The notes beneath the pieces are model-generated. The model did not search any database. It was not told the origin of the DNA and worked only from the letters and a program-made list of their open reading frames with translations. This document shows positions 10,600 to 21,035 of a stretch of DNA of 63,974 bases, piece after piece. The stretch comes from Prochlorococcus sp. AG-315-B03 (GTDB lineage Bacteria; Cyanobacteriota; Cyanobacteriia; PCC-6307; Cyanobiaceae): NCBI GenBank assembly GCA_003283745.1, contig QBWA01000002.1, positions 1 to 63,974 on the forward strand, in the 5' to 3' direction. A program made the position numbers and the translations under genes. How positions within the stretch are numbered: position 1 is the stretch's first letter; every line of letters starts with the position of its first letter.

Positions 10600-12049
10600 T
10601 TTCTGCTAAAAGATTTTTTGCATAATATAAAGTAGACATCGCTAGTTTTTTGGACGGGGCTTCACAATAAATTCTTAAAAGAGGCTCAGTTCCTGAAAAG
10701 CGAAACATCAGCCAATGAAATCTATCTAGTATCAATTTAACCCCATCAGTGTAAACGACTTCTAAAACTAATTTATTACCAATTGAAGAAGGAGTTTTAT
10801 TTTTCAAGAAAGTTTCCAAACTTCTTCTTACTTGCATATCTTTAAGGCTTAAGTCAATACGTTCAAAATGACTTTCACCAAAACGAGAAAAAAGATTATC
10901 TATTTTTTCACCTAAAGGCTTCCCCTCTGCAACTATTGCCTCCAACAAAAGCAATGCTGTGAATAAAGCATCACGCTCTGGAATGTGATGACCAAATCCA
11001 ACCCCCCCTGATTCCTCTCCCCCAATTAACACTTTGCTAGAAAGCATTTCTTCAGCAATATATTTAAATCCAACTGGCTTTTCAAGAACATCTCTACCTA
11101 AATCTTCAGCAACAAATCGCATTAAGTCCGATCCACTTACTGTTTTAACAACAGACCCTTCCATCTTTTTAACTCTTGCAAGATGATCAATAAGAAGAGG
11201 CATCAATAACTGCGTATTACAATATCTTCCCTTTTCATCTATAGCTGCAATTCGATCTCCATCTCCATCGAAGACTAATCCTATTGACAACTGTCCAACT
11301 TCAAAAGAATCTTTAATCTCAGTGATCAATTCATTTAAATAGGTTTCTAAAGGCTCTGGAGGATTCCCACCAAAGAAAGGATCCCTTTTTGTTCTTATTT
11401 CTTGTAAGACATCATCACCTTCAGGACCAAACAAGTCAGTCATACATCCCGCAGCAGATCCATGCATTGGGTCAACAATTACTTTTAATCCTAAATTTTT
11501 CAGGCCATTCAAGATATTAGAAATATCAAATTTCTTACTAATTCCAACAAGATGCTGATTACGAAAATCAAATGTTTCTGTTTTGCCATCTATGGGAATA
11601 GATATTCCACCTGCTTTAATTCTTTTTTCAACAGCGTCAGTAAAAGAACTATCAACTGATCCTCCCAGAGGACCTTTTATTTTCAGCCCTAACCACTCAG
11701 GTGGATTATGACTAGCTGTTATAACCAATGCTCCTAGAGCATTATTCTCTACCACTCCCCAACTGCAAGCTGGTGTTGGCAAAGCAGAGGAGGCCAATAA
11801 AGGTGTAAGTTCCAATCCTCTAACGGCAGAGGCCACTGCTTCCGCCATTTCCTCAGCAATAAAACGACGATCAAACCCAATAATTATTATTTTAGCTCTT
11901 TTTGTATCTGAATAAGCTAGTTCCTGGGCGGAAGCGGAAGCTACCAATAATAATCTTTCGAGAGTGAAATCCACTCCCAATATTCCTCTCCATCCATCTG
12001 TTCCAAAAGAAATTGGCTGGTTGGTAAGATTCAACTTATTTTTTTTCAT
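10586..12049 (-). CDS. Phosphoglucomutase/phosphomannomutase
   Basis: FGTDGWRGILG; ITASHNPPEWLGLKIKG; FDGDGDRIAAIDEKG; FRFSGTEPLLRIYCEA. Confidence 0.95.
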   Translation of the reverse strand: MKKNKLNLTNQPISFGTDGWRGILGVDFTLERLLLVASASAQELAYSDTKRAKIIIIGFDRRFIAEEMAEAVASAVRGLELTPLLASSALPTPACSWGVVENNALGALVITASHNPPEWLGLKIKGPLGGSVDSSFTDAVEKRIKAGGISIPIDGKTETFDFRNQHLVGISKKFDISNILNGLKNLGLKVIVDPMHGSAAGCMTDLFGPEGDDVLQEIRTKRDPFFGGNPPEPLETYLNELITEIKDSFEVGQLSIGLVFDGDGDRIAAIDEKGRYCNTQLLMPLLIDHLARVKKMEGSVVKTVSGSDLMRFVAEDLGRDVLEKPVGFKYIAEEMLSSKVLIGGEESGGVGFGHHIPERDALFTALLLLEAIVAEGKPLGEKIDNLFSRFGESHFERIDLSLKDMQVRRSLETFLKNKTPSSIGNKLVLEVVYTDGVKLILDRFHWLMFRFSGTEPLLRIYCEAPSKKLAMSTLYYAKNLLAENDFG

Positions 12050-12102
12050 CTTTTATTTAGGAGAAAATTTGATCTACAAGAAATAAACATTATTCTCGTT
12101 AT

Positions 12103-13557
12103 ATGAATTGGAATAAATCAACAACAATTAGTGATCAACTTCTAAGAAGTTGGATTCGATGCAGAAGAAAAGCCTGGCTTGAAATTCATGGTAAAAAACA
12201 AAAAAAAATCTGGACCGCTCACTATACACTTCAATTAAATCATCAAAAAGACTGTTTTGCTTATCTACATCAAAAAAGTCATGGGATAGGAATCCAAGCC
12301 TGTAAAGATGGAAAAAATATTGCTTATGGCTTAAGGATTAAATATCCTTTCTCCGTAAATCAAACTCTTAAGGCAAATTTACCTCTTATAAAGAAAACTA
12401 CTGGAGAAAGTATTTGGGGGAATTTTTCTTATCTCCCTGTTTTTGCTCGTCAAGGAAAAAAGTTAACTCGTGAACATAGATTATCACTTGCAATAAGAGG
12501 AAAGTTGCTTTCAGAGTTTCAAAAATCACCTGTCTCAAAAGGCTTAATACTTTACAAAAATAATAAAGCTATAAATATTCAGAAGTTAAGGATTACAGAA
12601 GAGATCAACAAGGATCTAATGGAGTCAATAATTAGAATAAGTAAAGATCTTGAATTGAAAAATCCTCCACCAATAACTTCTAATCGCAAAAAATGTATAA
12701 TTTGTGCATGGAAAAAGGTATGTGATAAAGTTGCGATTGAGGAAGGTCACTTAAGTGAAGTATGTGGAATAGGAGCTAAAAGAAAGCTTTTCTTGATGCA
12801 ACTAGGTATTAACAACATAAAGGAATTAGCCAAGATGGATAATAATGATTTAAAAAAAGGTCTCAACTGGTTTGGGCTACAACATGGTGATATTTCTAAA
12901 CAAATAATTTTACAATCAAATTCTCAAGTAAGTAAGAAAGCACAAAGAATTAATCCGCAAAAAGTCATCAATAAATTTAAGGATGCTCCTGGCTTTCTTA
13001 TCTATGATATAGAATCTGATCCAGATCTTAATCATGACTTTTTACATGGATTTATTAGATTCCCCAAAAGTATTGAGAAGCTAATAGAAATTAAAAAAAT
13101 CAAATACCAACCCTTACTAAATGTTAAAAAAGACTCTGAATATTTGTTATGGAAAAGGATACAAAAGAAAATAAATAGAGACAAACGATTAGCTATACTT
13201 CATTATGGAGAAACAGAGCCAATTTCATTGTTAAAGCTAGCAAAGAATCAAGGAGCTAATTTAGAAGAGCTAGAGTCTATAAAAAATCGATTTATTGATA
13301 TCCATTCATTAATTAAAGAATACTGGTGTCTTCCAGTAAGCAATTATAGTCTCAAGTCAGTTGCCGAATTTATAGGCTTTAAATGGAATCAAAAAGGAGC
13401 AGATGGTGCGAGAGCACTTCTATGGTGGCGACAATGGAAAAGATCACGAACACAGCGTAAATTTTGTTCTAAAAACTTAAATTCAATTTTTCAATATAAC
13501 CGTGATGACTGTTTAGCCACCTTAATGATTGCGAAATGGCTTATTAAGCATGACTAA
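12103..13557 (+). CDS. TM0106-type predicted nuclease: Cas4/RecB-like N-terminal region plus DnaQ/RNase H-like exonuclease domain
   Basis: CIICAWKKVC (CX2CX5C), GIGAKRKLFLMQLGINNIKELAKM HhH-like, FLIYDIESDPD and QYNRDDCLATLMIAKWL DEDD-type motifs. Confidence 0.8.
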   Translation: MNWNKSTTISDQLLRSWIRCRRKAWLEIHGKKQKKIWTAHYTLQLNHQKDCFAYLHQKSHGIGIQACKDGKNIAYGLRIKYPFSVNQTLKANLPLIKKTTGESIWGNFSYLPVFARQGKKLTREHRLSLAIRGKLLSEFQKSPVSKGLILYKNNKAINIQKLRITEEINKDLMESIIRISKDLELKNPPPITSNRKKCIICAWKKVCDKVAIEEGHLSEVCGIGAKRKLFLMQLGINNIKELAKMDNNDLKKGLNWFGLQHGDISKQIILQSNSQVSKKAQRINPQKVINKFKDAPGFLIYDIESDPDLNHDFLHGFIRFPKSIEKLIEIKKIKYQPLLNVKKDSEYLLWKRIQKKINRDKRLAILHYGETEPISLLKLAKNQGANLEELESIKNRFIDIHSLIKEYWCLPVSNYSLKSVAEFIGFKWNQKGADGARALLWWRQWKRSRTQRKFCSKNLNSIFQYNRDDCLATLMIAKWLIKHD

Positions 13558-13575
13558 ATAACCCTAAACTAAGCA

Positions 13576-14418
13576 TTAAGGATAACTAAAAGAAATTGGT
13601 TTTTTTAACTTTACATAATCACCATTCGTCGAAAATATATAATCTTTATGCAAAGAATGATTTTTAATCAATGCAAGTCCATTAAAATAATTTTCTTTAA
13701 TTTTTATTGAAGAAGTAATTATACCTGAGTTTTTCTGTGGGCCATCATCTTTATTTATGTCTTTGAATCTTTTCCCAACTTCAAAATCATTGGAATTACC
13801 ATTAGCCTCCCAGAATCGAATTTGATGTTTAAAAGAATTTGCCCTTAAGAACCTAGCAATCGCTTCTTGCCCTAAATAACAACCTTTATCTGCTTCTACC
13901 AAATCTCCTAATCCTAATTCATAAGGATTAGTTTCTCCATTGATCTCTCTATTTAAAGATGGAATACCTTGTCTTATTTTCCATATTTCCAATTCATTAG
14001 GATTTATTCTTTCATATTTATCCATTCCAGCAAGGGATACATCATCTGGATTGACCCAATTTAATTCTGATTCCTTCCATGACTCCCCTTCAGATATTAC
14101 CTGTACTCTTCTACATTCATTAATTCCTTCTAAATTAACTTTATCAGCTGGAAAAATAACTGATTCAAATTGATCTCTAATAGAATTAATTTCACCGCTA
14201 AGAATAATTAATTCTGCAATTTCATCAATTAATCTAACTTCTAATAAAGCTTTTAAATTACCCTTAGTTGATAGCCAACAACTTCTAAAAATCTTTTCTT
14301 TTTGTTCAGAAATGAAATTGGTAGTTGTTTGACCATGGAGAAAAGCACGAGTCCCCTCCCCTTTTAAAATTAATGAAGGGAAAGTTTCGTCCCAAAGAAA
14401 GAATTCCTTTTTAGTCAT
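13576..14418 (-). CDS. ygfZ: YgfZ/GcvT-like folate-binding protein
   Basis: ADKGCYLGQEAIAR = KGCYxGQE signature; LHGQTTTN. Confidence 0.88.
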   Translation of the reverse strand: MTKKEFFLWDETFPSLILKGEGTRAFLHGQTTTNFISEQKEKIFRSCWLSTKGNLKALLEVRLIDEIAELIILSGEINSIRDQFESVIFPADKVNLEGINECRRVQVISEGESWKESELNWVNPDDVSLAGMDKYERINPNELEIWKIRQGIPSLNREINGETNPYELGLGDLVEADKGCYLGQEAIARFLRANSFKHQIRFWEANGNSNDFEVGKRFKDINKDDGPQKNSGIITSSIKIKENYFNGLALIKNHSLHKDYIFSTNGDYVKLKKPISFSYP

Positions 14419-14996
14419 TACAAACTTTGAGCCCTCTCAACAATTTCATCAAGATTGAAAAGGCTAATCAATTCTAAATCAGCTTCTTTCATAGCAGACT
14501 CGCCTCCTTCTTTTCTATCTACTATGGTTACTACTTTTTCAACCAAATAACCTTCTTTTCTAAGTTGATTAACCGCTTTCAATGAAGAGCCTCCAGTAGT
14601 TACGACATCTTCAAGTACCGTAATAAGAGAGCCTTTTAGAGGTAGTGGACCTTCCAACCAGGCTCCTGTTCCATGTCCTTTTGCTTCTTTTCTCACAATT
14701 AAGCCACTTAGTTCTCTTTTTTGCTGAGCTGCAAGCACTACCACTCCACTTACTAAGGGATCAGCCCCTAACGTTAAACCAGCCACCGCTACAGCTTTTA
14801 GCTCGATATGACTTAGAAGTAATGAACTAATCGATACAAGTCCTCTTCCAGAAAGACTTACTGGTTTGCAGTTAACGTAATGAGAACTCTTTTTACCTGA
14901 TGACAAAGAGAAATCCCCAAACTTATAGGATTTTTGAGCAAGAAAAGTCAAAAGATCTCTTCTGATTTCTTCGTATGAAGTAGTCAATTCGTTCAT
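14418..14996 (-). CDS. pyrE: Orotate phosphoribosyltransferase
   Basis: [40 protein letters not shown] motif. Confidence 0.95.
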   Translation of the reverse strand: MNELTTSYEEIRRDLLTFLAQKSYKFGDFSLSSGKKSSHYVNCKPVSLSGRGLVSISSLLLSHIELKAVAVAGLTLGADPLVSGVVVLAAQQKRELSGLIVRKEAKGHGTGAWLEGPLPLKGSLITVLEDVVTTGGSSLKAVNQLRKEGYLVEKVVTIVDRKEGGESAMKEADLELISLFNLDEIVERAQSL

Positions 14997-15104
14997 ATCC
15001 TTATATACAAGCTTAATTATTAAACATCTTGGTGGGATCAGGAATATATTTACTTATAGCAAACCAATTAACTATCATTATAAAAGCGTTGGTTCAGCTC
15101 TCTT

Positions 15105-15177
15105 GGGGGTCTAGCGATCTGGTGAACGCACCAAACTCATAATTTGGCTCAGGCGAGTTCGATCCTCGCGACCCCCA
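15105..15177 (+). tRNA. tRNA with CAT anticodon (elongator Met, or Ile2 read as k2CAU; not resolvable by eye)
   Basis: Cloverleaf read by eye: GGGGGTC/GACCCCC acceptor, GCG/CGC D-stem, CCAAA-CTCATAA-TTTGG anticodon arm, GCGAG-TTCGATC-CTCGC T arm, discriminator A. Confidence 0.9.
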
Positions 15178-15191
15178 TAGAAAAATTCTTA

Positions 15192-16478
15192 ATGAATTTA
15201 TTACTTCTTTGCATTTTGCTTGTACTACCAGCATTTTTCAATGCAGCGGAAGTGGCAATATTACGTATACGTCCTACTAAAGCTCAAAGGCTGGTTGAGG
15301 AAGGGCTTTCCGGGTCAAATTCTATTCTTCGCCTTCAGAAAAAATTAAAGAGAACTCTTTCAATCTCTCAACTAGGTATAACCCTCTCTTTAACTTCCTT
15401 CGGTTGGGTTTGTAAAGGTTTAGCAAGTTACTGGTGGACAGAAGAGGATTTTGCTAGCCGTTCTTTTAATTTATTATTTTTAATAAGTATTGTTTTATTA
15501 GCAACTGTTATAGCTGGGCTTGTACCAAAAGCTTTAGTTCTAAGTCAACCTGAACCATCAGCACTAAAGCTAGCCCCACTTTTGGAGTCAGCCGTAAGAT
15601 GGATGACTCCATTACTTTCATTATTAGAAAAAATTACTTCTTTAATACTTAGAATTATTGGCCTCAATTCTCAATCAGACACTCTTGTTAATGCCTTTTC
15701 AGCCGCAGAATTGGAAAAATTAATAGAAACAGGTGGGGTAACAGGTTTAAAACCTGATGAAAGAAATATTCTTGAAGGCGTTTTCGCCTTACGAGATACT
15801 CAAGTTAGAGAGGTTATGGTCCCAAGATCAGGGATGGTAACTCTCTCAAGAGAAGTGCGCTTTGCTCAAATGATGGAACAAGTTCATAAAACTAAGCATG
15901 CGCGATTTCTTGTTACAGATAATTCCCTTGATAAAGTTCTTGGAGTTCTTGACCTAAGGCAACTTGCTGATCCAATAGCTAAAGGAAAAATGAAAGCAGA
16001 TTCATCTTTAGAACCTTATATAAAACCAGTTGCTCGTGTTTTGGAAACCTCTACTTTGGAAGAACTCTTACCTTTAATAAAGAAAGGGAATCCACTTTTA
16101 CTAGTTGTTGATGAATATGGAGGTACAGAAGGTTTAATTACCTCAGCTGATTTAACAGGCGAAATTGTTGGAGATGAAATTCAATCTGACAATAAAGAGC
16201 CTGAACTTAGGCCAATTAATGAACAAAGAAACATATGGCTTACCTCGGGTGATATCGAAATAATTGACCTTAACAAGCAACTAACATTAGAGTTACCAGA
16301 AGCCGATGATCATTACACCCTTGCAGGCTTTTTATTAGAAAAGCTCCAAGAAGTTCCAGTTTCAGGAGAAACTCTCATTCACAATGAAATTCAATTTGAA
16401 ATCATTTCAATGAAAGGTCCAAGAATTAACCAAGTAAAAATAATTCTTCCCAAAAATCCCAGACAAGATCTATCTTAA
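15192..16478 (+). CDS. Hemolysin-like CNNM (DUF21) + CBS pair transporter protein; start corrected from 15144 (inside tRNA) to ATG at 15192
   Basis: MNLLLLCILLVLPAFFNAAEVAILRIRPTKAQRL; CBS region VREVMVPRSGMVTL ... VVDEYGGTEGLITSADLTGEIVGDE. Confidence 0.9.
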   Translation: MNLLLLCILLVLPAFFNAAEVAILRIRPTKAQRLVEEGLSGSNSILRLQKKLKRTLSISQLGITLSLTSFGWVCKGLASYWWTEEDFASRSFNLLFLISIVLLATVIAGLVPKALVLSQPEPSALKLAPLLESAVRWMTPLLSLLEKITSLILRIIGLNSQSDTLVNAFSAAELEKLIETGGVTGLKPDERNILEGVFALRDTQVREVMVPRSGMVTLSREVRFAQMMEQVHKTKHARFLVTDNSLDKVLGVLDLRQLADPIAKGKMKADSSLEPYIKPVARVLETSTLEELLPLIKKGNPLLLVVDEYGGTEGLITSADLTGEIVGDEIQSDNKEPELRPINEQRNIWLTSGDIEIIDLNKQLTLELPEADDHYTLAGFLLEKLQEVPVSGETLIHNEIQFEIISMKGPRINQVKIILPKNPRQDLS

Positions 16479-16514
16479 ATAGTCCTAAAATGCCAACTAA
16501 AAACAATTTCTAAT

Positions 16515-17522
16515 ATGAATAAAAATATTGCTCCAGTAAAGGTTGGAGTTATAGGAATTGGGAATATGGGATGGCACCATGCAAGAGTTCTAAGTCTTTT
16601 AAAAGATGCTGAACTTATTGGAGTTGCAGATCCCGATAGTAAGCGTGGGGACTTAGCGAAGGAACAATTTAATTGCAAATGGTACAAAAGCTATAAGGAC
16701 TTATTAAATGAAGTCGAAGCTGTATGTATAGCTGTGCCTACTTTATTACATCATTCAGTAGGGCTTGACTCTCTAAATTCTGGAAAGCATGTATTAATTG
16801 AAAAACCTATAGCAGCAAGCAAAGAAGAAGCTTCATCTTTAATTAATGCCTCAAATAAGGCAAAAAAAATATTACAAGTTGGACACATTGAAAGATTCAA
16901 CCCAGCTTTTAGAGAGTTAACAAAAGTAGTCGCAAATGAAAAAGTAGTAGTTCTCGAAGCAAGAAGACATAGTCCTCATTCTGATCGAGCCAATGATGTT
17001 TCTGTTGTATTAGATTTAATGATTCATGATATTGATTTAGTAATTGAACTTGCAAATTCCAAAGTTGTAAGACTTGCCGCTGTTGGTGGGTGTACTGGGA
17101 AAGGGCCTATGGATTATGTCAATGCAACCCTTGGCTTTCAAAATGGGGTAGTAGCAAGTCTTACAGCTAGTAAAATGAGTCATAGAAAGATTAGGAACTT
17201 AAGCGCTCATTGCAAAGAAAGTCTTATAGAAACTGATTTCTTAAATCACAATATACATATTCATAGACAAGCACATGAGTGGTATTCAGCTGACCATGGA
17301 GAATTACTTTATAGAAATGATGGTTTTATCGAAGAAGTAAGCACAACATCTATTGAGCCTTTATATGCTGAATTGGAGCATTTTCTTCAGTGCGTAAGAG
17401 GTAAAGAGACACCAGCTGTGGACGGTCTTCAAGCATCGCGAGCATTGCATCTTGCTAATTTGATAGAAAAAGCTGTTGAGAATCAAAACCAAGGCATTTC
17501 AATAAATGAAGGAATCTACTGA
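16515..17522 (+). CDS. Gfo/Idh/MocA family oxidoreductase
   Basis: KVGVIGIGNMGWHHARVL Rossmann motif; HVLIEKPIAAS; GHIERFNPAF. Confidence 0.92.
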   Translation: MNKNIAPVKVGVIGIGNMGWHHARVLSLLKDAELIGVADPDSKRGDLAKEQFNCKWYKSYKDLLNEVEAVCIAVPTLLHHSVGLDSLNSGKHVLIEKPIAASKEEASSLINASNKAKKILQVGHIERFNPAFRELTKVVANEKVVVLEARRHSPHSDRANDVSVVLDLMIHDIDLVIELANSKVVRLAAVGGCTGKGPMDYVNATLGFQNGVVASLTASKMSHRKIRNLSAHCKESLIETDFLNHNIHIHRQAHEWYSADHGELLYRNDGFIEEVSTTSIEPLYAELEHFLQCVRGKETPAVDGLQASRALHLANLIEKAVENQNQGISINEGIY

Positions 17523-17568
17523 AAATCAGATGTATATAAACTAATAGAAAAATATCTCATAAAGAAAG

Positions 17569-17601
17569 GCGACAGTTGATCTAATCATCTGTCGCTTTTT
17601 T
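17569..17601 (+). terminator. Rho-independent terminator downstream of the Gfo/Idh gene
   Basis: gcgacag-loop-ctgtcgc perfect 7-bp stem followed by tttttta. Confidence 0.8.
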
Positions 17602-17665
17602 ATTTTTCAAAAAAACTCTTACCTTTTCTTGATCTTTTAGAATCTAAAATAAAAAATTTTAGTTC

Positions 17666-17809
17666 CTAACGGAAACCAACTGCCGCTTGCCATACAAATA
17701 CAAGCAGAAAAAAGAAGATAGGTATTAGTGGAAGTACATCCACAGTTGGAGCAAAAGCCTGATATGCCGTAGGCAGTTCAGAAAATAAGCTGAGATTAAA
17801 CAGTGCCAT
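17666..17809 (-). CDS. psbK: Photosystem II protein PsbK (47 aa; too short for the ORF track)
   Basis: Reverse-strand translation [47 protein letters not shown]; mature KLPEAYxxFxPxVDVLPxIPxxFxLLAFVWQAAVxFR pattern. Confidence 0.96.
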   Translation of the reverse strand: MALFNLSLFSELPTAYQAFAPTVDVLPLIPIFFFLLVFVWQAAVGFR

Positions 17810-17843
17810 CCCTAAGAAATAATGGACGTATTAAGCAAGCACG

Positions 17844-18962
17844 CTACCACGTATGACGCGCTTTGGACTGACTCTGCCATGGAGCGAAATCCTCTGAAAA
17901 ACAACCTTCTGCAATTGCCTGCCGCATTGCACTAGTAAAACGAATTAAATGGGTGAGATTATGCAAGCTTAAAAGCGTAAGACCTAGTAATTCTTTGTTA
18001 CGAATTAAATGATGAATATATGACCTCGAATAGCAAGTACAAGCTTCGCAAGGACAAGATGAATCCAATGGTTGATAATCATCTTTAAAACAAGAGTTTC
18101 TCAAATTCCATGTCTCTCCCTGAATGAAAGCACTACCGTGCCTACCTAATCGCGTTGGAATAACACAATCAAAAAGATCAACACCATTTGCTACAGCGAT
18201 AGCCATTTCTCTCAAGGTTCCAATTCCCATCAAATATCTAGGTCTATCTTCAGGTAATAAAGGACAAACTTGTCTAACAATTTCATGTATTTGGCTAATT
18301 GGCTCACCAACACTTACCCCTCCAATGGCAATCCCAGGTAAATCAAAACCTGAAACAATTTTGGCACTCAATTCTCTCAAGTGAGCGAAACACCCACCTT
18401 GAACTATTCCAAAAAGTACTTGATCACTTTTCGAATGAGCATTAATGCATCTTTCTAACCATAAATGAGTTCTATTACAAGCAGCTTCAACATCTACCTC
18501 ACTGGCAGGGAAAGGAGGGCATTGGTCAAACGCCATTGCGATATTCGATCCTAATGACATTTGTATTTGAGTAGCTTTTTCTGGTGTTAAATAAATTTGT
18601 CTTCCATCTCTAGGGTTTTGAAAAGAAACACCATCATTGTCGATTTTATTTAATTTAGCCAAACTAAATACCTGAAATCCTCCTGAATCAGTGAGTATTG
18701 GTTTTGACCAATTCATAAATTTATGTAATCCACCTGCCGATTGAACGATCTCTTCACCAGGTTGGAGATGAAGATGAAAGGTATTAGCAAGAATCATTTC
18801 AGCTCCTGTTTCCTCTAGTTGCTTAGAGGTAACTCCTTTTACAGTACCTAAAGTCCCTACTGGCATAAATCTAGGGGTATTGACTGTCCCATTGTTTGTC
18901 TTCAAAGAACCAATTCGAGCTAAGGTCGAACTGCATCTATTTTTAATTTCAAAGGAGAACAC
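17844..18962 (-). CDS. tgt: tRNA-guanine transglycosylase
   Basis: [46 protein letters not shown]. Confidence 0.97.
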   Translation of the reverse strand: MFSFEIKNRCSSTLARIGSLKTNNGTVNTPRFMPVGTLGTVKGVTSKQLEETGAEMILANTFHLHLQPGEEIVQSAGGLHKFMNWSKPILTDSGGFQVFSLAKLNKIDNDGVSFQNPRDGRQIYLTPEKATQIQMSLGSNIAMAFDQCPPFPASEVDVEAACNRTHLWLERCINAHSKSDQVLFGIVQGGCFAHLRELSAKIVSGFDLPGIAIGGVSVGEPISQIHEIVRQVCPLLPEDRPRYLMGIGTLREMAIAVANGVDLFDCVIPTRLGRHGSAFIQGETWNLRNSCFKDDYQPLDSSCPCEACTCYSRSYIHHLIRNKELLGLTLLSLHNLTHLIRFTSAMRQAIAEGCFSEDFAPWQSQSKARHTW

Positions 18963-19095
18963 AGAGTTTTTTGCAAATATTTCAGATGCAGAAAAGGCAT
19001 CAATTTAATTATCTAACTAATTTGAGATCTAAAAAACAAATGAGGTTGAAATTCTGATTTATCAAAAATGGCTAAATGACCTTGCCGGCGCATGG

Positions 19096-19833
19096 ATGTT
19101 CTATACCATTTTGCCAAAATGGCCATTCATAAAGCCTAGATTTAAAAGGATTGCGCGTTTTTCTCCCCTTATTGGTCTTTTCATTGGTCTCATTCAGTCA
19201 TCAACTTGGTTTTTATTGAGCTTCATAGGTTGGCCTGATATTTCAGCATCTTTAGTCTCTATCATAATTAGCATTTGTATTACTGGTGGGCTTCACGTTG
19301 ATGGATTAATGGATACAGCAGACGGGGTTGGAGCGGGTGAATCTAAACGCTATAAGGCTATGAAAGATAGCAGAGTCGGTGCAATGGGCGTGCAAAGCTT
19401 GTCAATTATTTTAATTCTCCAATTAGCTGCAATAATCAAACTGGGTTTATATGCACCATTCGCATTTCCTTTTATTGCATTCTGGGGAAGGTTTTCACAA
19501 ATTATTGCAATAGGTAATTACAAATATATTGGAGTACAAGGATCAGATTCATTACACCAAAAATATTGGACAGGGACTTTAAATGAAATCAAACCATCAT
19601 TAATTATTTTAGGGCCAATCATACTTATTTTTCTAAATTTAATAGATCTAAATATATCTAATATTTTGTTGGTAATATACTGCTTATTTTCTGGTTTATT
19701 CACTTCAATTTTAATACCATATATTATAAATAAACTAATTGAAGGTCATAGTGGCGATAGTTATGGAGCAACTATTTTAACTGTTGAAACAACAACTCTA
19801 CTATTCATAAGTTTCATGTTTGGTCCCAAATAA
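19096..19833 (+). CDS. cobS: Adenosylcobinamide-GDP ribazoletransferase (true start probably upstream, see findings)
   Basis: GGLHVDGLMDTADGVGAGESKRYKAMKDSRVGAMGV signature. Confidence 0.93.
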   Translation: MFYTILPKWPFIKPRFKRIARFSPLIGLFIGLIQSSTWFLLSFIGWPDISASLVSIIISICITGGLHVDGLMDTADGVGAGESKRYKAMKDSRVGAMGVQSLSIILILQLAAIIKLGLYAPFAFPFIAFWGRFSQIIAIGNYKYIGVQGSDSLHQKYWTGTLNEIKPSLIILGPIILIFLNLIDLNISNILLVIYCLFSGLFTSILIPYIINKLIEGHSGDSYGATILTVETTTLLFISFMFGPK

Positions 19834-20938
19834 AGATAAAAGCATTTCCTTTTTCAGGCAAAGAAGAATGAAATTGGTTTGGATTAGTAATTAACTTTAA
19901 TTCTCCACCAACTTGTCTTGCCAAATCTCTTCCTAATGCCAAACCTATGCCACTTCCATCCAATTCTGAACTTTTCTCGCCTCTGAACCCTTTCTCAAAA
20001 ATCTTTTCTCTTTCATATCTATTTATAGGTGTTCCCTCATCCCAAACGCATATACCTTCTTCTGTTATTTCTATTCCTAAAGAAGTTAAAGGAGGACTAT
20101 AACGAAATGCATTCTCTAAAAGATTTGCCACTATTTCAGCAATTACTCCCTCCGAAACTGATCTAGTCTTTTCCACCCAATCTGGCCATTCCGTAGGACT
20201 TAACCATTCCCTACCTTGCAAATTAGCCCTTGCCTTCGCTCTTTCAATGAGTGGCTCAATTAATGTTTTTAAACTTACTACAGTCTCTGTAGGCATTAAA
20301 GGAGGTAACAACAAACGATTTGAACCATCATCAGATTCAGGCAATTTAACCTGACTTATTTCATCTAAAGCCGACAAATACTTATTTACTTGTGCTTGTT
20401 CTGTCATTAGCCCCTTAACAAGGTTCCCATGTTCACTTTCAGGTCCCAATTTCTTTAAAAGTAACTTTGCATAAGTCCCTAAAGCAGCTAGTGGATTCCT
20501 TAACTGATGAACCATTAGAGATATTTGTTCTTTCTGAACATCTAATTGATCTAATAATCTTTTCCTTTCAAGTTCAGAAGCAAGTGAATTTGCCACAGCA
20601 ATTGAAGTCACTTGCAATCGTTGGTCTAAAGACTCAGGCCATTTTTTTTCTGAAGGAACTCTTTCAGCTCGAATCACACCCAACAAAATAGAACCTTCTT
20701 GGAGCGGGTACCATCTCCTATTAGAAGAAGGCGTACGAAGTGCATCATCAGTCTCAACTGGTTGCAAAACCTTCTCAGATACAGGGTGTTGCCCAACTAC
20801 TTCCAAAGTGGGAGATCCGCTATCACCAGAACTTGCAACGTAAACCACTAAATGCTCAACATCTAGATCAGCTTTAAAGCTAATCAACTGCTGTTGCACG
20901 AAATTCAAAAAGCGTTCCGAATACTGCATAGAGGTCAT
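19814..20938 (-). CDS. Soluble sensor histidine kinase, GAF-like N-terminus, Hik2/CSK-like
   Basis: LMVHQLRNPLAALGTYAKLLLKKLG H-box; ANLLENAFRYSPP N-box; GSGIGLALGRDLARQVGGEL G-box; no predicted TM. Confidence 0.88.
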   Translation of the reverse strand: MTSMQYSERFLNFVQQQLISFKADLDVEHLVVYVASSGDSGSPTLEVVGQHPVSEKVLQPVETDDALRTPSSNRRWYPLQEGSILLGVIRAERVPSEKKWPESLDQRLQVTSIAVANSLASELERKRLLDQLDVQKEQISLMVHQLRNPLAALGTYAKLLLKKLGPESEHGNLVKGLMTEQAQVNKYLSALDEISQVKLPESDDGSNRLLLPPLMPTETVVSLKTLIEPLIERAKARANLQGREWLSPTEWPDWVEKTRSVSEGVIAEIVANLLENAFRYSPPLTSLGIEITEEGICVWDEGTPINRYEREKIFEKGFRGEKSSELDGSGIGLALGRDLARQVGGELKLITNPNQFHSSLPEKGNAFIFIWDQT

Positions 20939-21035
20939 TCTGGAGGGTTAGACGCCAAGGAGAAAGTGATGAAAACTTGTAAAATTAGAAAAAAGTATTA
21001 AGATATCAATAAAAGAAGAAAAGCAACTTACTAGG

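Noticed and set aside
15144-15191. N-terminal extension MAQASSILATPIEKFL of the CNNM/CBS ORF
   Set aside because: It is translation of the tRNA gene; the real start is ATG 15192
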